Program-made: the position numbers and the translations under genes
Notes under the pieces: generated by a model
Told to the model about the DNA's origin: nothing
Database searches by the model: none
What the model saw: only the letters and a program-made list of their open reading frames with translations
Shown here: piece after piece, positions 8,688 to 18,719 of the stretch
Layout of the letters: every line of letters begins with the position of its first letter
How positions within the stretch are numbered: the first letter of the stretch is position 1
From: Pseudomonas graminis
Lineage (GTDB): Bacteria > Pseudomonadota > Gammaproteobacteria > Pseudomonadales > Pseudomonadaceae
Length of the DNA: 64,000 nt
Assembly (NCBI RefSeq): GCF_004364335.1
Contig: NZ_SOCR01000004.1
Coordinates: 1-64,000 of the forward strand
Direction: 5' to 3'

Positions 8688-9224
8688 ATGATCGAGCATT
8701 CAGCCAAGCGCAGCGCTGCGGTGTTGCCCAAGAACAAGCTGTTTCTGCTGTTCCGCATCGGCGCGGAACGCTATGCGCTGCAAGCGACAGAAATCGCCGA
8801 AGTGCTGCCACGGCTGATGCTCAAACCCATCGCGCAAGCGCCCCACTGGGTCGCCGGTGTGTTTGCCCACCGCGGCGCGATCGTGCCGGTCATCGACCTC
8901 AGCGCGCTGACCTTCGGCCATCCTGCCCCGTTGCGTACCAGCACACGGCTGGTGTTGGTGCATTACCGCCTTGGCGGGGATCGTCCTGCCCGGGAGCTGG
9001 GTTTGATCCTCGAACAGGCGACCGACACGCTGCGTTGCTCGCCCCATGAATTCAAAGCCTACGGCCTGGATAACGCACAGGCGCCGTACCTGGGCCCGGT
9101 GCGCGAGGACGAACACGGTCTGCTGCAGTGGATACGCGTGGATGACTTGCTCAGCGACGCCGTGCGCGAACTGTTGTTTCCCGAGCAGCCCATGAGCCTT
9201 GATGCTTTCGAGGCCGCGCCATGA
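8688..9224 (+). CDS. wspB: CheW-type scaffold protein WspB
   Basis: A 178-aa single-domain CheW-like coupling protein linking WspA to WspE. The CheW fold is recognisable in FLLFRIGAERYALQATEIAEVLPRLM (about 20-45) and GVFAHRGAIVPVIDLSAL (about 63-80), the region that binds receptor and kinase. It is one of two CheW-like proteins in the operon, the other being WspD. Its TGA overlaps the wspC ATG by 4 nt, so translation is probably coupled. Confidence 0.92.
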   Translation: MIEHSAKRSAAVLPKNKLFLLFRIGAERYALQATEIAEVLPRLMLKPIAQAPHWVAGVFAHRGAIVPVIDLSALTFGHPAPLRTSTRLVLVHYRLGGDRPARELGLILEQATDTLRCSPHEFKAYGLDNAQAPYLGPVREDEHGLLQWIRVDDLLSDAVRELLFPEQPMSLDAFEAAP

Positions 9225-10561
9225 GCAGCGATGCGCGTTTCTTCGCCTTTCTAAAAGACCGCATCGGGCTGGACGTCGCGTCGGTGGGCGAGGCGATCAT
9301 CGAGCGCGCCGTGCGTCAGCGCTGCACGCTGTCCAGGGCGCGGGACCACGACGATTACTGGCACACCCTGCTGGTTTCGGCGGATGAGCAACAGGCGCTG
9401 ATCGAAGCGGTGATCGTCCCCGAAACCTGGTTTTTCCGTTATCCGGAATCCTTCGTCACCCTCGGCAAGCTGGCCAATGCCCGGCTGTCGCAGCTCAATG
9501 GTGTCCGTGCGCTGCGGATTCTCAGCCTGCCGTGCTCAACTGGCGAGGAGCCTTACTCGATCGCCATGGCGCTGTTCGACGCAGGTTTACGAGGCCCGCA
9601 GTTCAGCGTCGACGCTGTGGACATCAGCCCGCTGTCCATTCAGCGCGCGCGGCAGGGCGTGTATGGCAAGAACTCCTTTCGGGGTGACCAGCTGGGTTAC
9701 CGGGAACGTTTTTTCAGCGCGGTCGAGGAGGGCTATTGCCTGGAGGAGCGGGTGCGGGATCAGGTCCGCTTTCAATCCGGCAACCTGCTCGACCCTGCCA
9801 TGCCGTTGGCGCAGTCGGCGTACGACTTCGTGTTCTGCCGCAACCTGCTGATCTACTTCGACGTCGACACCCAGCGCCAGGGCTTTGAGGCTCTTAAACG
9901 CATGACCCGCGACGACGGCGTGCTGTTCATCGGCCCCGCCGAGGGCAGCCTGCTGGGGCGCATGGGCATGGTGTCGATCGGCATTGCCCAATCGTTCGCC
10001 TTTCGTCGGCATGACGATGCCATTCCCGAACCCCACAGCGTCTTGACTGACCCAGCCATGCAGCCGTCGCGAAGGGATTCGGTGTCAGTTCAGTCAACAT
10101 CGCTCCTGTCGCGCGGCACTCATAAACCGCAGCCCTTTGCGCCGAGGTCATTGGGTGATCCTGCGGTGACTGAAGAACGCAGGGCTGCCCTCAGACCGGA
10201 CATCAAGGCAGTGGCGGCGCCGGGCGCGGGCAGTGGCGAAGCTGCCGAGTTGCTGCGCAGCATCGCGGCCCTTGCCAACGAAGGCCGCAGTGCTGAAGCG
10301 AAGGTTGCCTGCGAGCAGTACCTCAAGCGCTTTGAGCCCGTGGCGACGGTGTTTTACTGGCTGGGCCTGCTTAGCGAAGTGGCGGGGGAGGCGAGCGCGG
10401 CACAAGGGTTTTATCGCAAGGCGTTGTATCTGCAGCCGCAGCATCCGGAAACCCTGGCACAACTGGCCGCGCTGCTTGCCGCCCAGGGCGACAGCGCAGG
10501 AGCCCGGCGGCTGCAGGAGCGTGCGGCACGAAGTGTCACTAAAGAAGGACGCAGCGGATGA
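9221..10561 (+). CDS. wspC: CheR-type methyltransferase with TPR tail, WspC
   Basis: A 446-aa S-adenosylmethionine-dependent glutamate methyltransferase that methylates WspA for adaptation. The CheR catalytic domain (about 1-270) shows ETWFFRYPESF, the SAM-binding LSLPCSTGEEPYSIAM and FVFCRNLLIYFD. A variable linker of about 90 residues is followed by a TPR-like region near the C-terminus (VFYWLGLLSEVAGEASAAQGFYRKAL). This is longer than plain CheR (about 280 aa) but normal for WspC. It overlaps wspB and wspD by 4 nt each. Confidence 0.93.
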   Translation: MSSDARFFAFLKDRIGLDVASVGEAIIERAVRQRCTLSRARDHDDYWHTLLVSADEQQALIEAVIVPETWFFRYPESFVTLGKLANARLSQLNGVRALRILSLPCSTGEEPYSIAMALFDAGLRGPQFSVDAVDISPLSIQRARQGVYGKNSFRGDQLGYRERFFSAVEEGYCLEERVRDQVRFQSGNLLDPAMPLAQSAYDFVFCRNLLIYFDVDTQRQGFEALKRMTRDDGVLFIGPAEGSLLGRMGMVSIGIAQSFAFRRHDDAIPEPHSVLTDPAMQPSRRDSVSVQSTSLLSRGTHKPQPFAPRSLGDPAVTEERRAALRPDIKAVAAPGAGSGEAAELLRSIAALANEGRSAEAKVACEQYLKRFEPVATVFYWLGLLSEVAGEASAAQGFYRKALYLQPQHPETLAQLAALLAAQGDSAGARRLQERAARSVTKEGRSG

Positions 10562-11241
10562 GTCGCGTACACACAGAGCTGGTCAGCGACGACGCCGAGA
10601 CGATCGACGACTGCTGGAACCGCATCGGCATCCATGGCGACCGGTCCTGCCCGCTGCTTATCGATCATATTCACTGCCGCAACTGCTCGGTGTATTCGGC
10701 CGCAGCCACGCGCTTGCTCGACCGTTACTCGCTGGCGCAGGAGCAGCGTGTGTCGATGCACAGCGATGCGCTTGCCGTCGACGTCGAAACCCGCTCGACC
10801 GTGGTGTTTCGTCTGGGCGAAGAGTGGCTCGGTCTGCCGACCCGTTGTCTGGTGGAAGTGTCGCCGGTGCAAGCCATTCATTCGCTTCCGCACCAGCGCT
10901 CCCGCGCCTTGCTGGGGGTTGCCAATGTGCGCGGCGCCCTGGTGGCGTGCCTGTCGTTCGTTGAACTGCTCGGGCTGGACCCGTCAGTCGCGCCGGTCGG
11001 TGATGGCCGAACATTGCCGCGCATGCTGATCGTTTCCGCAGACGGCGGTCCGGTGGTGGTACCGGTCGACGAGGTCGACGGCATTCATGCCATCGAAGCG
11101 CGCCTGCTGGATAGCGCCTCGGCGTCGGCGCAGAACAGCAACGCGCGCTTCACCCGAGGCGTCGTGCAATGGAAAAACCGCAGCCTGCGCTTGCTCGATG
11201 AAGACCAACTCTTGTCGGCTGTGAACCGGAGCCTGACATGA
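10558..11241 (+). CDS. wspD: CheW-type scaffold protein WspD
   Basis: A 227-aa second CheW-like adaptor. An N-terminal extension (about 1-75) carries a Cys-containing segment (CPLLIDHIHCRNCSVY). The CheW domain follows: VVFRLGEEWLGLPTRCLVEVSPV and LLGVANVRGALVACLSFVELLG. It links receptor arrays to WspE together with WspB. The start/stop overlap is 4 nt on both sides. The N-terminal Cys cluster is typical of WspD annotations from memory; its role is not known to me. Confidence 0.92.
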   Translation: MSRVHTELVSDDAETIDDCWNRIGIHGDRSCPLLIDHIHCRNCSVYSAAATRLLDRYSLAQEQRVSMHSDALAVDVETRSTVVFRLGEEWLGLPTRCLVEVSPVQAIHSLPHQRSRALLGVANVRGALVACLSFVELLGLDPSVAPVGDGRTLPRMLIVSADGGPVVVPVDEVDGIHAIEARLLDSASASAQNSNARFTRGVVQWKNRSLRLLDEDQLLSAVNRSLT

Positions 11242-13577
11242 CGCCCGATCAAATGCGCGACGCGTCGCTGTTCGAACTCTTTACCCTGGAGGCGGAAGCG
11301 CAAACCCAGGTGTTGAGCGCGGGCCTGCTCGCCCTTGAGCGCAACCCGACCCAGGCCGATCAGCTGGAAGCGTGCATGCGCGCGGCTCATTCGCTGAAAG
11401 GCGCGGCACGTATTGTCGGGGTCAACGCCGGCGTCAGCGTTTCCCATGTCATGGAAGATTGCCTGGTCAGCGCCCAGGAAGGGCGACTTTACCTGCTGCC
11501 CGAGCACATCGACGCCCTGCTGATGGGCACCGATCTGCTGATGCGCATCGCCACGCCCGGCGCCACCGTCCCTCAGGCGGATGTGGATGGCTACGTGGCG
11601 CTGATGAACAACATGGTCAGCGCCGATCCGGCGGCGAAAGCCATGCTAATGCCCACCGCGCTGCCTTCCCTTGAAGACATCCTGCTCGCCAACGCGCAGT
11701 CGCTGGTGACCTCGCTCCAGTCGGCGCAGGATTCGGCGGCCGAAGAACTGGCTGCCGCCATCGTCGTTGAACCCGTCGCCGACCCGGCGCTTAAAGCAGA
11801 CGGCCCCGGTGAACGACGTGTGGTTGAGACCGGTGAACGGGTCCTGCGCGTCACCGCCGAACGCTTGAACAACCTGCTGGACCTGTCGAGCAAGTCGCTG
11901 GTCGAGACTCAACGGCTGAAGCCGTATCTGGCCGCAATGCAGCGGGTCAAACGCACGCAGACCGGCGCCACCCGAGCGCTGGACAGCCTCGAAGCCTTGC
12001 TCGGCGCCAACACCGATCCCGATGCGCAAAAGGCGCTGGATGAAGCGCGGCGTCTGCTCGGCGAAGCGCAGCACTTGTTGATTCAGCAGACGGCTGACCT
12101 CGACGAGTTCGGCTGGCAGTCCTCCCAGCGCGCGCAACTGCTGTACGACACCGCGCTGGCCTGCCGCATGCGCCCGTTTGCCGATGTGCTGGCGGGTCAG
12201 GCGCGCATGGTCCGGGATCTGGGCCGCTCCCTGGGCAAGCAGGTGCGCCTGGAAATCGACGGCGAAAAAACCCAGGTCGATCGCGATGTACTGGAAAAAC
12301 TCGAGGCACCGCTGACCCATTTGCTGCGCAACGCCGTCGACCACGGCATTGAGCTGCCGGCACAACGCATCGCCAGCGGCAAGCCGGCCGAGGGGCTGAT
12401 TCAGCTGAAGGCCTCGCACCAGGCCGGGCTGCTGGTAGTCGAACTGATCGATGATGGCGCCGGTGTCGATCTCGAACGCCTGCGCATGAACATCATCGAT
12501 CGCAAACTTTCGCCCGCCGAAACCGCTGCGCAGTTGAGCGAGGAAGAGCTGCTGAGCTTCCTGTTCCTGCCCGGGTTCAGCATGCGCGACACGGTCACTG
12601 AAGTGTCTGGCCGGGGCGTCGGCCTGGACGCGGTTCAGCACATGGTCCGGCAGCTGCGCGGTGGCGTCGAACTGGACCAGCGCGCGGGGCAGGGCAGCCG
12701 TTTCCATCTGGAAGTGCCGCTGACCTTGTCGGTGGTGCGCAGTCTGGTGGTGGAAGTCGGTGGCGAAGCGTATGCCTTTCCGCTGGCACACATCGAGCGG
12801 ATGCGTGACGTGCGTGCCGACGAAATCGTGCAGCTGGAAGGCCGTCAGCATTTCTGGCATGAAGAGCGTCACGTCGGGCTGGTCGCCGCCACTCAGCTGC
12901 TCAACCGTCCGGCCAGCCAGCACAGTGAAGATGTGCTCAAAGTCGTGGTGATTCGCGAGCGCGATGCGGTGTATGGCGTCGCCGTGGAGCGGTTTATCGG
13001 CGAACGTACGCTGGTGGTTTTGCCGCTGGATCCGCGCCTGGGCAAGGTTCAGGACATCTCCGCCGGTGCGTTGCTTGACGATGGCTCGGCGGTGCTGATC
13101 ATCGACGTCGAAGACATGCTGCGGTCGGTGGAGAAACTGCTCAATACCGGACGCCTGGAACGCATCGATCGGCGCAATCGTCAGGCGGACGCACGGGTGC
13201 GCAAACGCGTGCTGGTGGTCGATGACTCGCTCACGGTGCGCGAGCTGGAGCGCAAGTTGTTGCTCAGCCGTGGCTATGAAGTGGCAGTGGCCGTGGATGG
13301 AATGGACGGCTGGAACGCATTGCGCGGCGAAGATTTCGACTTGCTCATCACTGACATCGACATGCCGCGCATGGACGGCATCGAGCTGGTGACGCTGGTG
13401 CGTCGCGACAGCCGCCTGCAATCGCTGCCGGTGATGGTGGTGTCGTACAAGGACCGTGAAGAAGATCGCCGTCGCGGTCTGGACGCCGGCGCCGATTACT
13501 ATCTGGCCAAGGCCAGTTTCCACGACGACGCGCTGCTCGACGCGGTCGTTGAGTTAATAGGAGATGCGCAGGGATGA
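11238..13577 (+). CDS. wspE: Hybrid CheA-type histidine kinase WspE
   Basis: A 779-aa cytoplasmic kinase that autophosphorylates and passes phosphate to WspR and WspF. The HPt domain has AAHSLKGAARIVG with the phospho-acceptor His51. The ATPase core shows the N-box HLLRNAVDHGIE and glycine boxes DDGAGVDLE and SGRGVGLDAV. A CheW-like regulatory domain follows (LTLSVVRSLVVEVGGEAYAFPL). The C-terminal receiver (about 655-779) has acidic DD, phospho-acceptor Asp near 706 (LLITDIDMPRMDG) and a lysine in YYLAKAS. All catalytic elements appear intact. It overlaps wspD and wspF by 4 nt. Confidence 0.95.
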   Translation: MTPDQMRDASLFELFTLEAEAQTQVLSAGLLALERNPTQADQLEACMRAAHSLKGAARIVGVNAGVSVSHVMEDCLVSAQEGRLYLLPEHIDALLMGTDLLMRIATPGATVPQADVDGYVALMNNMVSADPAAKAMLMPTALPSLEDILLANAQSLVTSLQSAQDSAAEELAAAIVVEPVADPALKADGPGERRVVETGERVLRVTAERLNNLLDLSSKSLVETQRLKPYLAAMQRVKRTQTGATRALDSLEALLGANTDPDAQKALDEARRLLGEAQHLLIQQTADLDEFGWQSSQRAQLLYDTALACRMRPFADVLAGQARMVRDLGRSLGKQVRLEIDGEKTQVDRDVLEKLEAPLTHLLRNAVDHGIELPAQRIASGKPAEGLIQLKASHQAGLLVVELIDDGAGVDLERLRMNIIDRKLSPAETAAQLSEEELLSFLFLPGFSMRDTVTEVSGRGVGLDAVQHMVRQLRGGVELDQRAGQGSRFHLEVPLTLSVVRSLVVEVGGEAYAFPLAHIERMRDVRADEIVQLEGRQHFWHEERHVGLVAATQLLNRPASQHSEDVLKVVVIRERDAVYGVAVERFIGERTLVVLPLDPRLGKVQDISAGALLDDGSAVLIIDVEDMLRSVEKLLNTGRLERIDRRNRQADARVRKRVLVVDDSLTVRELERKLLLSRGYEVAVAVDGMDGWNALRGEDFDLLITDIDMPRMDGIELVTLVRRDSRLQSLPVMVVSYKDREEDRRRGLDAGADYYLAKASFHDDALLDAVVELIGDAQG

Positions 13578-14584
13578 AGATTGCCATCGTCAACGACATG
13601 CCCATGGCGGTAGAGGCGTTGCGCCGTGCGCTGGCCTTCGAACCGGCGCACCAGATTGCCTGGGTGGCGAGCAATGGCGCCGAGGCGGTGGAGCGCTGTG
13701 CCCAGCTGACGCCCGATCTGATACTCATGGACCTGATCATGCCGGTGATGGATGGCGTGGAGGCGACTCGACGTATCATGGCGGCCACGCCCTGTGCCAT
13801 CGTCATTGTCACCGTGGACCGCGAGCAGAATGTGCATCGGGTCTTCGAAGCCATGGGCCACGGCGCGCTGGACGTGGTCGACACGCCCGCGCTGGGGGCC
13901 GGCAACCCCAAGGACGCAGCCGCGCCTTTGTTGCGCAAGATACTTAATATAGGCTGGCTCATTGGCGAGCGGGACACGCGGGTTCGCCCCGTGCCGCCAC
14001 CGGTGCGCGAGTCGGCACAGCGTCAGCGGTTGATCGCGATCGGCTCATCGGCCGGCGGGCCCGCCGCGCTGGAAATACTGCTCAAGGCGCTGCCGACGGA
14101 TTTTCCGGCGGCCATCGTGCTGGTGCAGCACGTGGATCAGGTATTCGCCGAAGGGATGGCGCAATGGTTGAGCAGCTCTTCGGGGCTGGAGGTCAGGCTG
14201 GCGCGCAATGGCGAGCCGCCGCAAGTGGGCACGGTGCTGCTGGCAGGCACCAACCACCATATTCGTCTGCTCAGGAACGGCACACTGGCGTACACCGCAG
14301 AGCCGGTTAACGAAATTTACAGGCCCTCCATCGACGTGTTTTTCGAAAGTGTGGCCAGCTATTGGAATGGTGACGCAGTGGGTGTTTTGTTGACCGGCAT
14401 GGGCCGTGATGGTGCGCAGGGACTCAAGCTGATGCGTCAGCGGGGCTTTCTCACCATCGCCCAGAATCAGGAAAGCTGTGCGGTGTACGGCATGCCCAAA
14501 GCGGCTGCGGCGATTGACGCCGCCATGGAAATTCGCTCACTGGACTCGATCGCACCTCGCTTGAAGGAGGTATTCACCCAATGA
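13574..14584 (+). CDS. wspF: CheB-type methylesterase WspF
   Basis: A 336-aa response-regulator methylesterase that removes methyl groups from WspA and damps signalling. The N-terminal receiver has phospho-Asp53 (ILMDLIMPVMDG). The C-terminal esterase carries IGSSAGGPAAL (nucleophile Ser), VQHVD (His) and GMGRDGA (Asp), so the triad is complete. In other pseudomonads, loss of wspF locks WspR on and gives wrinkly, high c-di-GMP colonies; the gene here looks intact. It overlaps wspE by 4 nt; a 45-nt gap separates it from wspR. Confidence 0.94.
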   Translation: MKIAIVNDMPMAVEALRRALAFEPAHQIAWVASNGAEAVERCAQLTPDLILMDLIMPVMDGVEATRRIMAATPCAIVIVTVDREQNVHRVFEAMGHGALDVVDTPALGAGNPKDAAAPLLRKILNIGWLIGERDTRVRPVPPPVRESAQRQRLIAIGSSAGGPAALEILLKALPTDFPAAIVLVQHVDQVFAEGMAQWLSSSSGLEVRLARNGEPPQVGTVLLAGTNHHIRLLRNGTLAYTAEPVNEIYRPSIDVFFESVASYWNGDAVGVLLTGMGRDGAQGLKLMRQRGFLTIAQNQESCAVYGMPKAAAAIDAAMEIRSLDSIAPRLKEVFTQ

Positions 14585-14629
14585 ATTTCCAGGTGATTTC
14601 ACAGCCCGCCTGTGACCAGGAGACCCCGC

Positions 14630-15634
14630 ATGCATGACTTGCAACTGGACGATCTGACCGCCACGGATGAAAACGCTGCCATGGTGTTGCTCGTCGACGA
14701 TCAGGCCATGATCGGCGAGGCTGTCCGGCGCGGGCTGGCCCACGAAGACAACATCGACTTCCACTTCTGTGCGGACCCCCATCAAGCGATTGCGCAAGCC
14801 ATCCTGATCAAGCCCACTGTCATCCTTCAGGATCTGGTCATGCCTGGCCTGGACGGCCTGACCCTGGTGCGCGAATACCGCAACAATCCGAAAACCCGTG
14901 ACATCCCGATCATCGTGCTCTCCACCAAGGAAGACCCGATGATCAAGAGCGCCGCCTTTGCCGCCGGGGCCAATGATTACCTGGTCAAACTGCCGGACAA
15001 CATCGAACTGGTCGCGCGCATTCGCTACCACTCGCGTTCGTACATGACGCTGCTTCAGCGCGACGAAGCCTATCGTGCGTTGCGGGTCAGTCAGCAACAG
15101 CTGCTCGACACCAACCTGGTGCTGCAGCGCCTGATGAACTCCGACGGCTTGACCGGCCTGTCCAACCGCCGCCACTTCGATGAATACCTGGAACTCGAAT
15201 GGCGCCGTTCCACCCGGGAGCAGACGCAGATCTCGCTGTTGATGATCGACGTCGATTACTTCAAGGCCTACAACGACGCCTTCGGCCATCTCGAAGGTGA
15301 CGAGGCGTTGCGTCAGGTCGCAAAAGCCATCCGCGCCAACTCCAGCCGTCCATCCGACCTGCCGGCGCGTTACGGCGGCGAAGAATTTGCGCTGGTACTG
15401 CCCAGCACATCACCGGGTGGCGCGCGTCTGCTGGCGGAAAAGCTGCGCCAGACCATCGCCAGCATGAACATCCCCCATGTCGCCCCGAGCCAGGGCTCGA
15501 GCCTGACCGTCAGTATCGGGTTGGCAACCATCGTGCCGCAGGTCGGCAGCCACAGCCGCCAGCTAATTCAGAGTGCGGATCAGGGGTTGTACGCGGCCAA
15601 ACACAATGGGCGCAATCAGGTGGCGGTGGGGTAG
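14630..15634 (+). CDS. wspR: Diguanylate cyclase response regulator WspR
   Basis: A 334-aa output protein that makes c-di-GMP when phosphorylated by WspE. The receiver has D23/D24, phospho-acceptor D68 ([12 protein letters not shown]) and K120. A helical stalk (about 140-168) leads to the GGDEF domain with an active-site GGEEF at 249-253 and a complete inhibitory I-site RPSD at 240-243. The ATG at 14630 has AGGAGA six bases upstream; a GTG at 14612 would add six residues and lacks a site. As the operon's output it is predicted to drive exopolysaccharide and biofilm formation. Confidence 0.95.
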   Translation: MHDLQLDDLTATDENAAMVLLVDDQAMIGEAVRRGLAHEDNIDFHFCADPHQAIAQAILIKPTVILQDLVMPGLDGLTLVREYRNNPKTRDIPIIVLSTKEDPMIKSAAFAAGANDYLVKLPDNIELVARIRYHSRSYMTLLQRDEAYRALRVSQQQLLDTNLVLQRLMNSDGLTGLSNRRHFDEYLELEWRRSTREQTQISLLMIDVDYFKAYNDAFGHLEGDEALRQVAKAIRANSSRPSDLPARYGGEEFALVLPSTSPGGARLLAEKLRQTIASMNIPHVAPSQGSSLTVSIGLATIVPQVGSHSRQLIQSADQGLYAAKHNGRNQVAVG

Positions 15635-15794
15635 GGCGAGGATCCACATTCCTGCGCGCTCTCGCCGTAGCCGGGTCGGGTCCTCATCAAGAACAGCGAA
15701 CACGGCACACCCGTCGCCCAACGGACTGCCATCGGGGGTTTGCCTGCGCTATACTCGCCGGCTTTGTGAAAATCGCCTGCGAGTGCTGCCTACC
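15635..15794. other. Intergenic region before prfB
   Basis: 160 bp with a TATACT -10-like hexamer at 15750-15755, about 40 nt before prfB. No convincing -35 and no strong terminator hairpin after wspR was seen. Confidence 0.4.
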
Positions 15795-16890
15795 ATGGAA
15801 ATCAACCCGATCCTAAACAGCATCAAGGACCTGTCCGAGCGCTCCGAAACCATTCGGGGGTATCTTTGACTACGATCACAAACATGATCGTCTGACCGAA
15901 GTTAACCGCGAGCTCGAAGATCCAAACGTCTGGAACAACCCGTCGTACGCCCAGGAACTGGGCCGCGAGCGTTCGCTGCTGGCGCAGATCGTCGACACCC
16001 TCAACGAAATGAGCACCGGCCTGGTGGATGCCAAGGACCTGTTGCTGATGTCCGCCGAAGAAGAAGACCAGGCCGCCGTCGACGACGTTGCCGCTGAAGT
16101 CGAGCGCCTGCGCGAAGCCTTGGAAAAACTGGAATTTCGTCGCATGTTCAGCGGCGAGATGGACCAGAACAACGCCTACCTGGACATCCAGGCCGGTTCC
16201 GGCGGCACCGAAGCCCAGGACTGGGCGAACATCCTGTTGCGCATGTACCTGCGGTGGGCCGACAAGCGCGGCTTCGACGCGACCATCATGGAACTGTCGG
16301 CCGGTGAAGTCGCCGGTATCAAAGGCGCCACGGTGCACATCAAAGGTGAATATGCATTCGGCTGGCTGCGCACCGAAATCGGCGTCCACCGGTTGGTCCG
16401 CAAGAGCCCGTTCGACTCCGGCAACCGCCGCCACACCTCATTCTCGGCCGTGTTCGTGTCGCCGGAAATCGATGACAACATCGAAATCGACATCAACCCG
16501 TCGGACCTGCGCATCGACACCTACCGCTCCTCGGGCGCTGGTGGTCAGCACGTCAACACCACCGACTCGGCGGTCCGGATCACCCACGTTCCGACCAACA
16601 CCGTGGTCAGTTGCCAGAACGAGCGCTCCCAGCACGCGAACAAAGACACCGCGATGAAAATGCTGCGGGCGCGCCTGTACGAGCAGGAAGTGCAGAAGCG
16701 CAACGCGGCCTCGCAAGCGCTGGAAGACACCAAGTCGGATATCGGCTGGGGTCACCAGATCCGTTCGTACGTGCTCGATGCCTCACGCATCAAGGACCTG
16801 CGGACCAGCGTCGAACGCAGCGATTGCGACAAGGTGCTCGATGGCGACATCGACGAATACCTGATCGCGAGCCTCAAACAGGGCCTGTAA
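15795..16890 (+). CDS. prfB: Peptide chain release factor 2, with programmed +1 frameshift
   Basis: RF2 releases finished proteins at UGA and UAA codons. The reading frame is in two parts: 15795-15866 (24 codons), then after skipping T15867, 15868-16890 (340 codons plus stop), giving 364 aa, close to E. coli RF2 (365). The junction has an internal Shine-Dalgarno-like CGGGGG, then TAT CTT TGA C, the known autoregulatory site: low RF2 allows slippage past its own UGA. The stop-codon recognition tripeptide SPF (VRKSPFDSG) and the catalytic GGQ at residues 249-251 are present. lysS follows 114 nt on, likely co-transcribed. Confidence 0.96.
15853..15870 (+). promoter_or_regulatory. Programmed +1 ribosomal frameshift site of prfB
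   Basis: The order is the purine-rich GGGGG, TAT, the slippery CTT, the in-frame TGA (15867-15869), then C. It is essentially the conserved bacterial RF2 recoding signal, so the stop is regulatory and not a mutation. Confidence 0.95.
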
Positions 16891-17004
16891 TCGCCACACC
16901 ACTGTTGCGGGTCGGGCGCGTCATCATGACGTCGCCGCCCGCGATCCTTCGTCACGCACCCCGGCCAGACGAAGGGCCACGAACCTGTGATGGATAATCA
17001 AGAC

Positions 17005-18507
17005 ATGAGCGACCAACAACTCGACCCGCAAGCCCAGCAACAGGAAGAAAACAGCCTGATCGCCCTGCGCAAGGAAAAACTTGCGGCCGAGCGCGCCAAG
17101 GGCAATGCCTTCCCGAACGACTTCCGTCGCGAAAACTACTGCAACGACCTGCAGAAACAGTACGCGGACAAGACCAAGGAAGAGCTGGCTGAAGCGGCGA
17201 TTCCAGTCAAGGTTGCCGGGCGCATCATGCTCAACCGTGGCTCGTTCATGGTGATTCAGGACATGACCGGTCGCATCCAGGTCTACGTCAACCGCAAGAC
17301 GCTGCCGGAAGAAACCCTGGCCTCGGTAAAAACCTGGGACATGGGCGACATCATCGCAGCCGAAGGCACCCTGGCCCGTTCCGGCAAGGGCGACCTGTAT
17401 GTCGAAATGACCAACGTGCGCCTGCTGACCAAATCCCTGCGTCCATTGCCTGACAAGCACCACGGCCTGGTGGATACCGAACAGCGTTATCGCCAGCGCT
17501 ACGTTGACCTGATCGTCAACGAAGACGTGCGTGAAACCTTCCGCGTTCGCTCCAAAGTCATCGCCCACATCCGCAGCTTTCTGATGCAGCGCGATTTCCT
17601 CGAAGTCGAAACGCCGATGCTGCAGACCATTCCGGGCGGCGCCGCGGCCAAGCCGTTCGAGACGCATCACAACGCGCTGGACCTGGAAATGTTCCTGCGC
17701 ATCGCGCCAGAGCTGTACCTCAAGCGTCTGGTGGTTGGCGGGTTCGAGAAAGTGTTCGAGATCAACCGCAACTTCCGTAACGAAGGCGTTTCGACCCGGC
17801 ACAACCCCGAGTTCACCATGCTCGAGTTCTACCAGGCCTACGCTGATTACGAAGACAACATGGACCTGACCGAGGAGCTGTTCCGCGAACTGGCCCAGCT
17901 GGTTCTCGGCAGCACCGACGTGCCATATGGCGACAAGGTGTTCCACTTCGGCGAGCCGTTTGCGCGTCTGTCGGTGTTCGACTCGATCCTGAAGTACAAC
18001 CCCGAGCTGACCGTCGATGACCTGAACGACATCGACAAGGCTCGCGCCATCGCCAAGAAGGCCGGCGCCAAGGTGCTGGGTTTCGAAGGTCTGGGCAAGC
18101 TGCAAGTGATGATTTTCGAAGAGCTGGTCGAGCACAAGCTGGAACAGCCGCACTTCATCACCCAGTACCCGTTTGAAGTGTCGCCGCTCGCCCGTCGCAA
18201 CGATGACAACCCGAACGTCACCGACCGCTTCGAGCTGTTCATCGGTGGCCGTGAAATCGCCAACGCCTATTCCGAGTTGAACGACGCGGAAGACCAGGCC
18301 GAGCGCTTCATGGCTCAGGTGGCGGACAAGGACGCGGGCGACGATGAAGCCATGCACTACGACGCAGACTTTGTCCGGGCACTGGAATACGGCATGCCGC
18401 CGACAGCGGGTGAGGGCATCGGCATCGACCGTCTGGTCATGCTGCTGACCAACTCGCCGTCCATTCGCGACGTCATTTTGTTCCCGCACATGCGGCCACA
18501 AGCCTGA
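17005..18507 (+). CDS. lysS: Lysyl-tRNA synthetase, class II
   Basis: A 500-aa cytosolic enzyme charging tRNA-Lys. The N-terminal OB-fold anticodon-binding domain (about 60-140, [19 protein letters not shown]) precedes the class II core with motif 2 ([24 protein letters not shown]) and motif 3 ([13 protein letters not shown]). The start at 17005 (SDQQLDPQ) matches pseudomonad LysS from memory; ATG 16990 and GTG 16987 in the same frame are alternatives. A strong terminator follows at once. Confidence 0.95.
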   Translation: MSDQQLDPQAQQQEENSLIALRKEKLAAERAKGNAFPNDFRRENYCNDLQKQYADKTKEELAEAAIPVKVAGRIMLNRGSFMVIQDMTGRIQVYVNRKTLPEETLASVKTWDMGDIIAAEGTLARSGKGDLYVEMTNVRLLTKSLRPLPDKHHGLVDTEQRYRQRYVDLIVNEDVRETFRVRSKVIAHIRSFLMQRDFLEVETPMLQTIPGGAAAKPFETHHNALDLEMFLRIAPELYLKRLVVGGFEKVFEINRNFRNEGVSTRHNPEFTMLEFYQAYADYEDNMDLTEELFRELAQLVLGSTDVPYGDKVFHFGEPFARLSVFDSILKYNPELTVDDLNDIDKARAIAKKAGAKVLGFEGLGKLQVMIFEELVEHKLEQPHFITQYPFEVSPLARRNDDNPNVTDRFELFIGGREIANAYSELNDAEDQAERFMAQVADKDAGDDEAMHYDADFVRALEYGMPPTAGEGIGIDRLVMLLTNSPSIRDVILFPHMRPQA

Positions 18508-18516
18508 GTGTCAAAA

Positions 18517-18547
18517 CAAGCCGCCTGAGCAGGGCGGCTTTTTTTTG
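18517..18547 (+). terminator. Rho-independent terminator after lysS
   Basis: Stem AAGCCGCC / GGCGGCTT with a short loop, followed by eight T residues (18539-18546). Confidence 0.9.
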
Positions 18548-18584
18548 TCTGTTCGTTGAGTGCGCGGCTGCATTTGGAGATGCT

Positions 18585-18648
18585 ATCGCGAGCAAGCTCA
18601 CTCCTACAGGGGCACTCCGCCGATTGTAGGAGTGAGCTTGCTCGCGAT
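18585..18648. repeat. Inverted REP pair, 64 bp (inside-out orientation)
   Basis: Two exact 24-nt inverted arms (ATCGCGAGCAAGCTCACTCC...) flank a 16-bp centre. The GTAGGAG ends face inward, opposite to the 89-bp REPINs elsewhere in the window. Confidence 0.88.
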
Positions 18649-18719
18649 GACCTCGGCGCAGACACCGCCGTAAGCTACGTTGCTGTGACGTGAATGACTC
18701 GAAAAAAGGAAACCCCGTT

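Noticed and set aside
11646..13523. 625-codon open frame antisense to wspE
   Set aside because: It mirrors wspE codon positions in a GC-rich genome and reads as low-complexity His/Gln-rich protein; wspE on the other strand has complete kinase motifs.
15795..15869. prfB as a pseudogene with a premature stop
   Set aside because: The TGA sits in the conserved RF2 programmed frameshift signal; the downstream frame is intact with SPF and GGQ.
16924..18501. 525-codon open frame antisense to lysS
   Set aside because: A shadow of strongly biased lysS codons; no recognisable domain and no ribosome-binding site.
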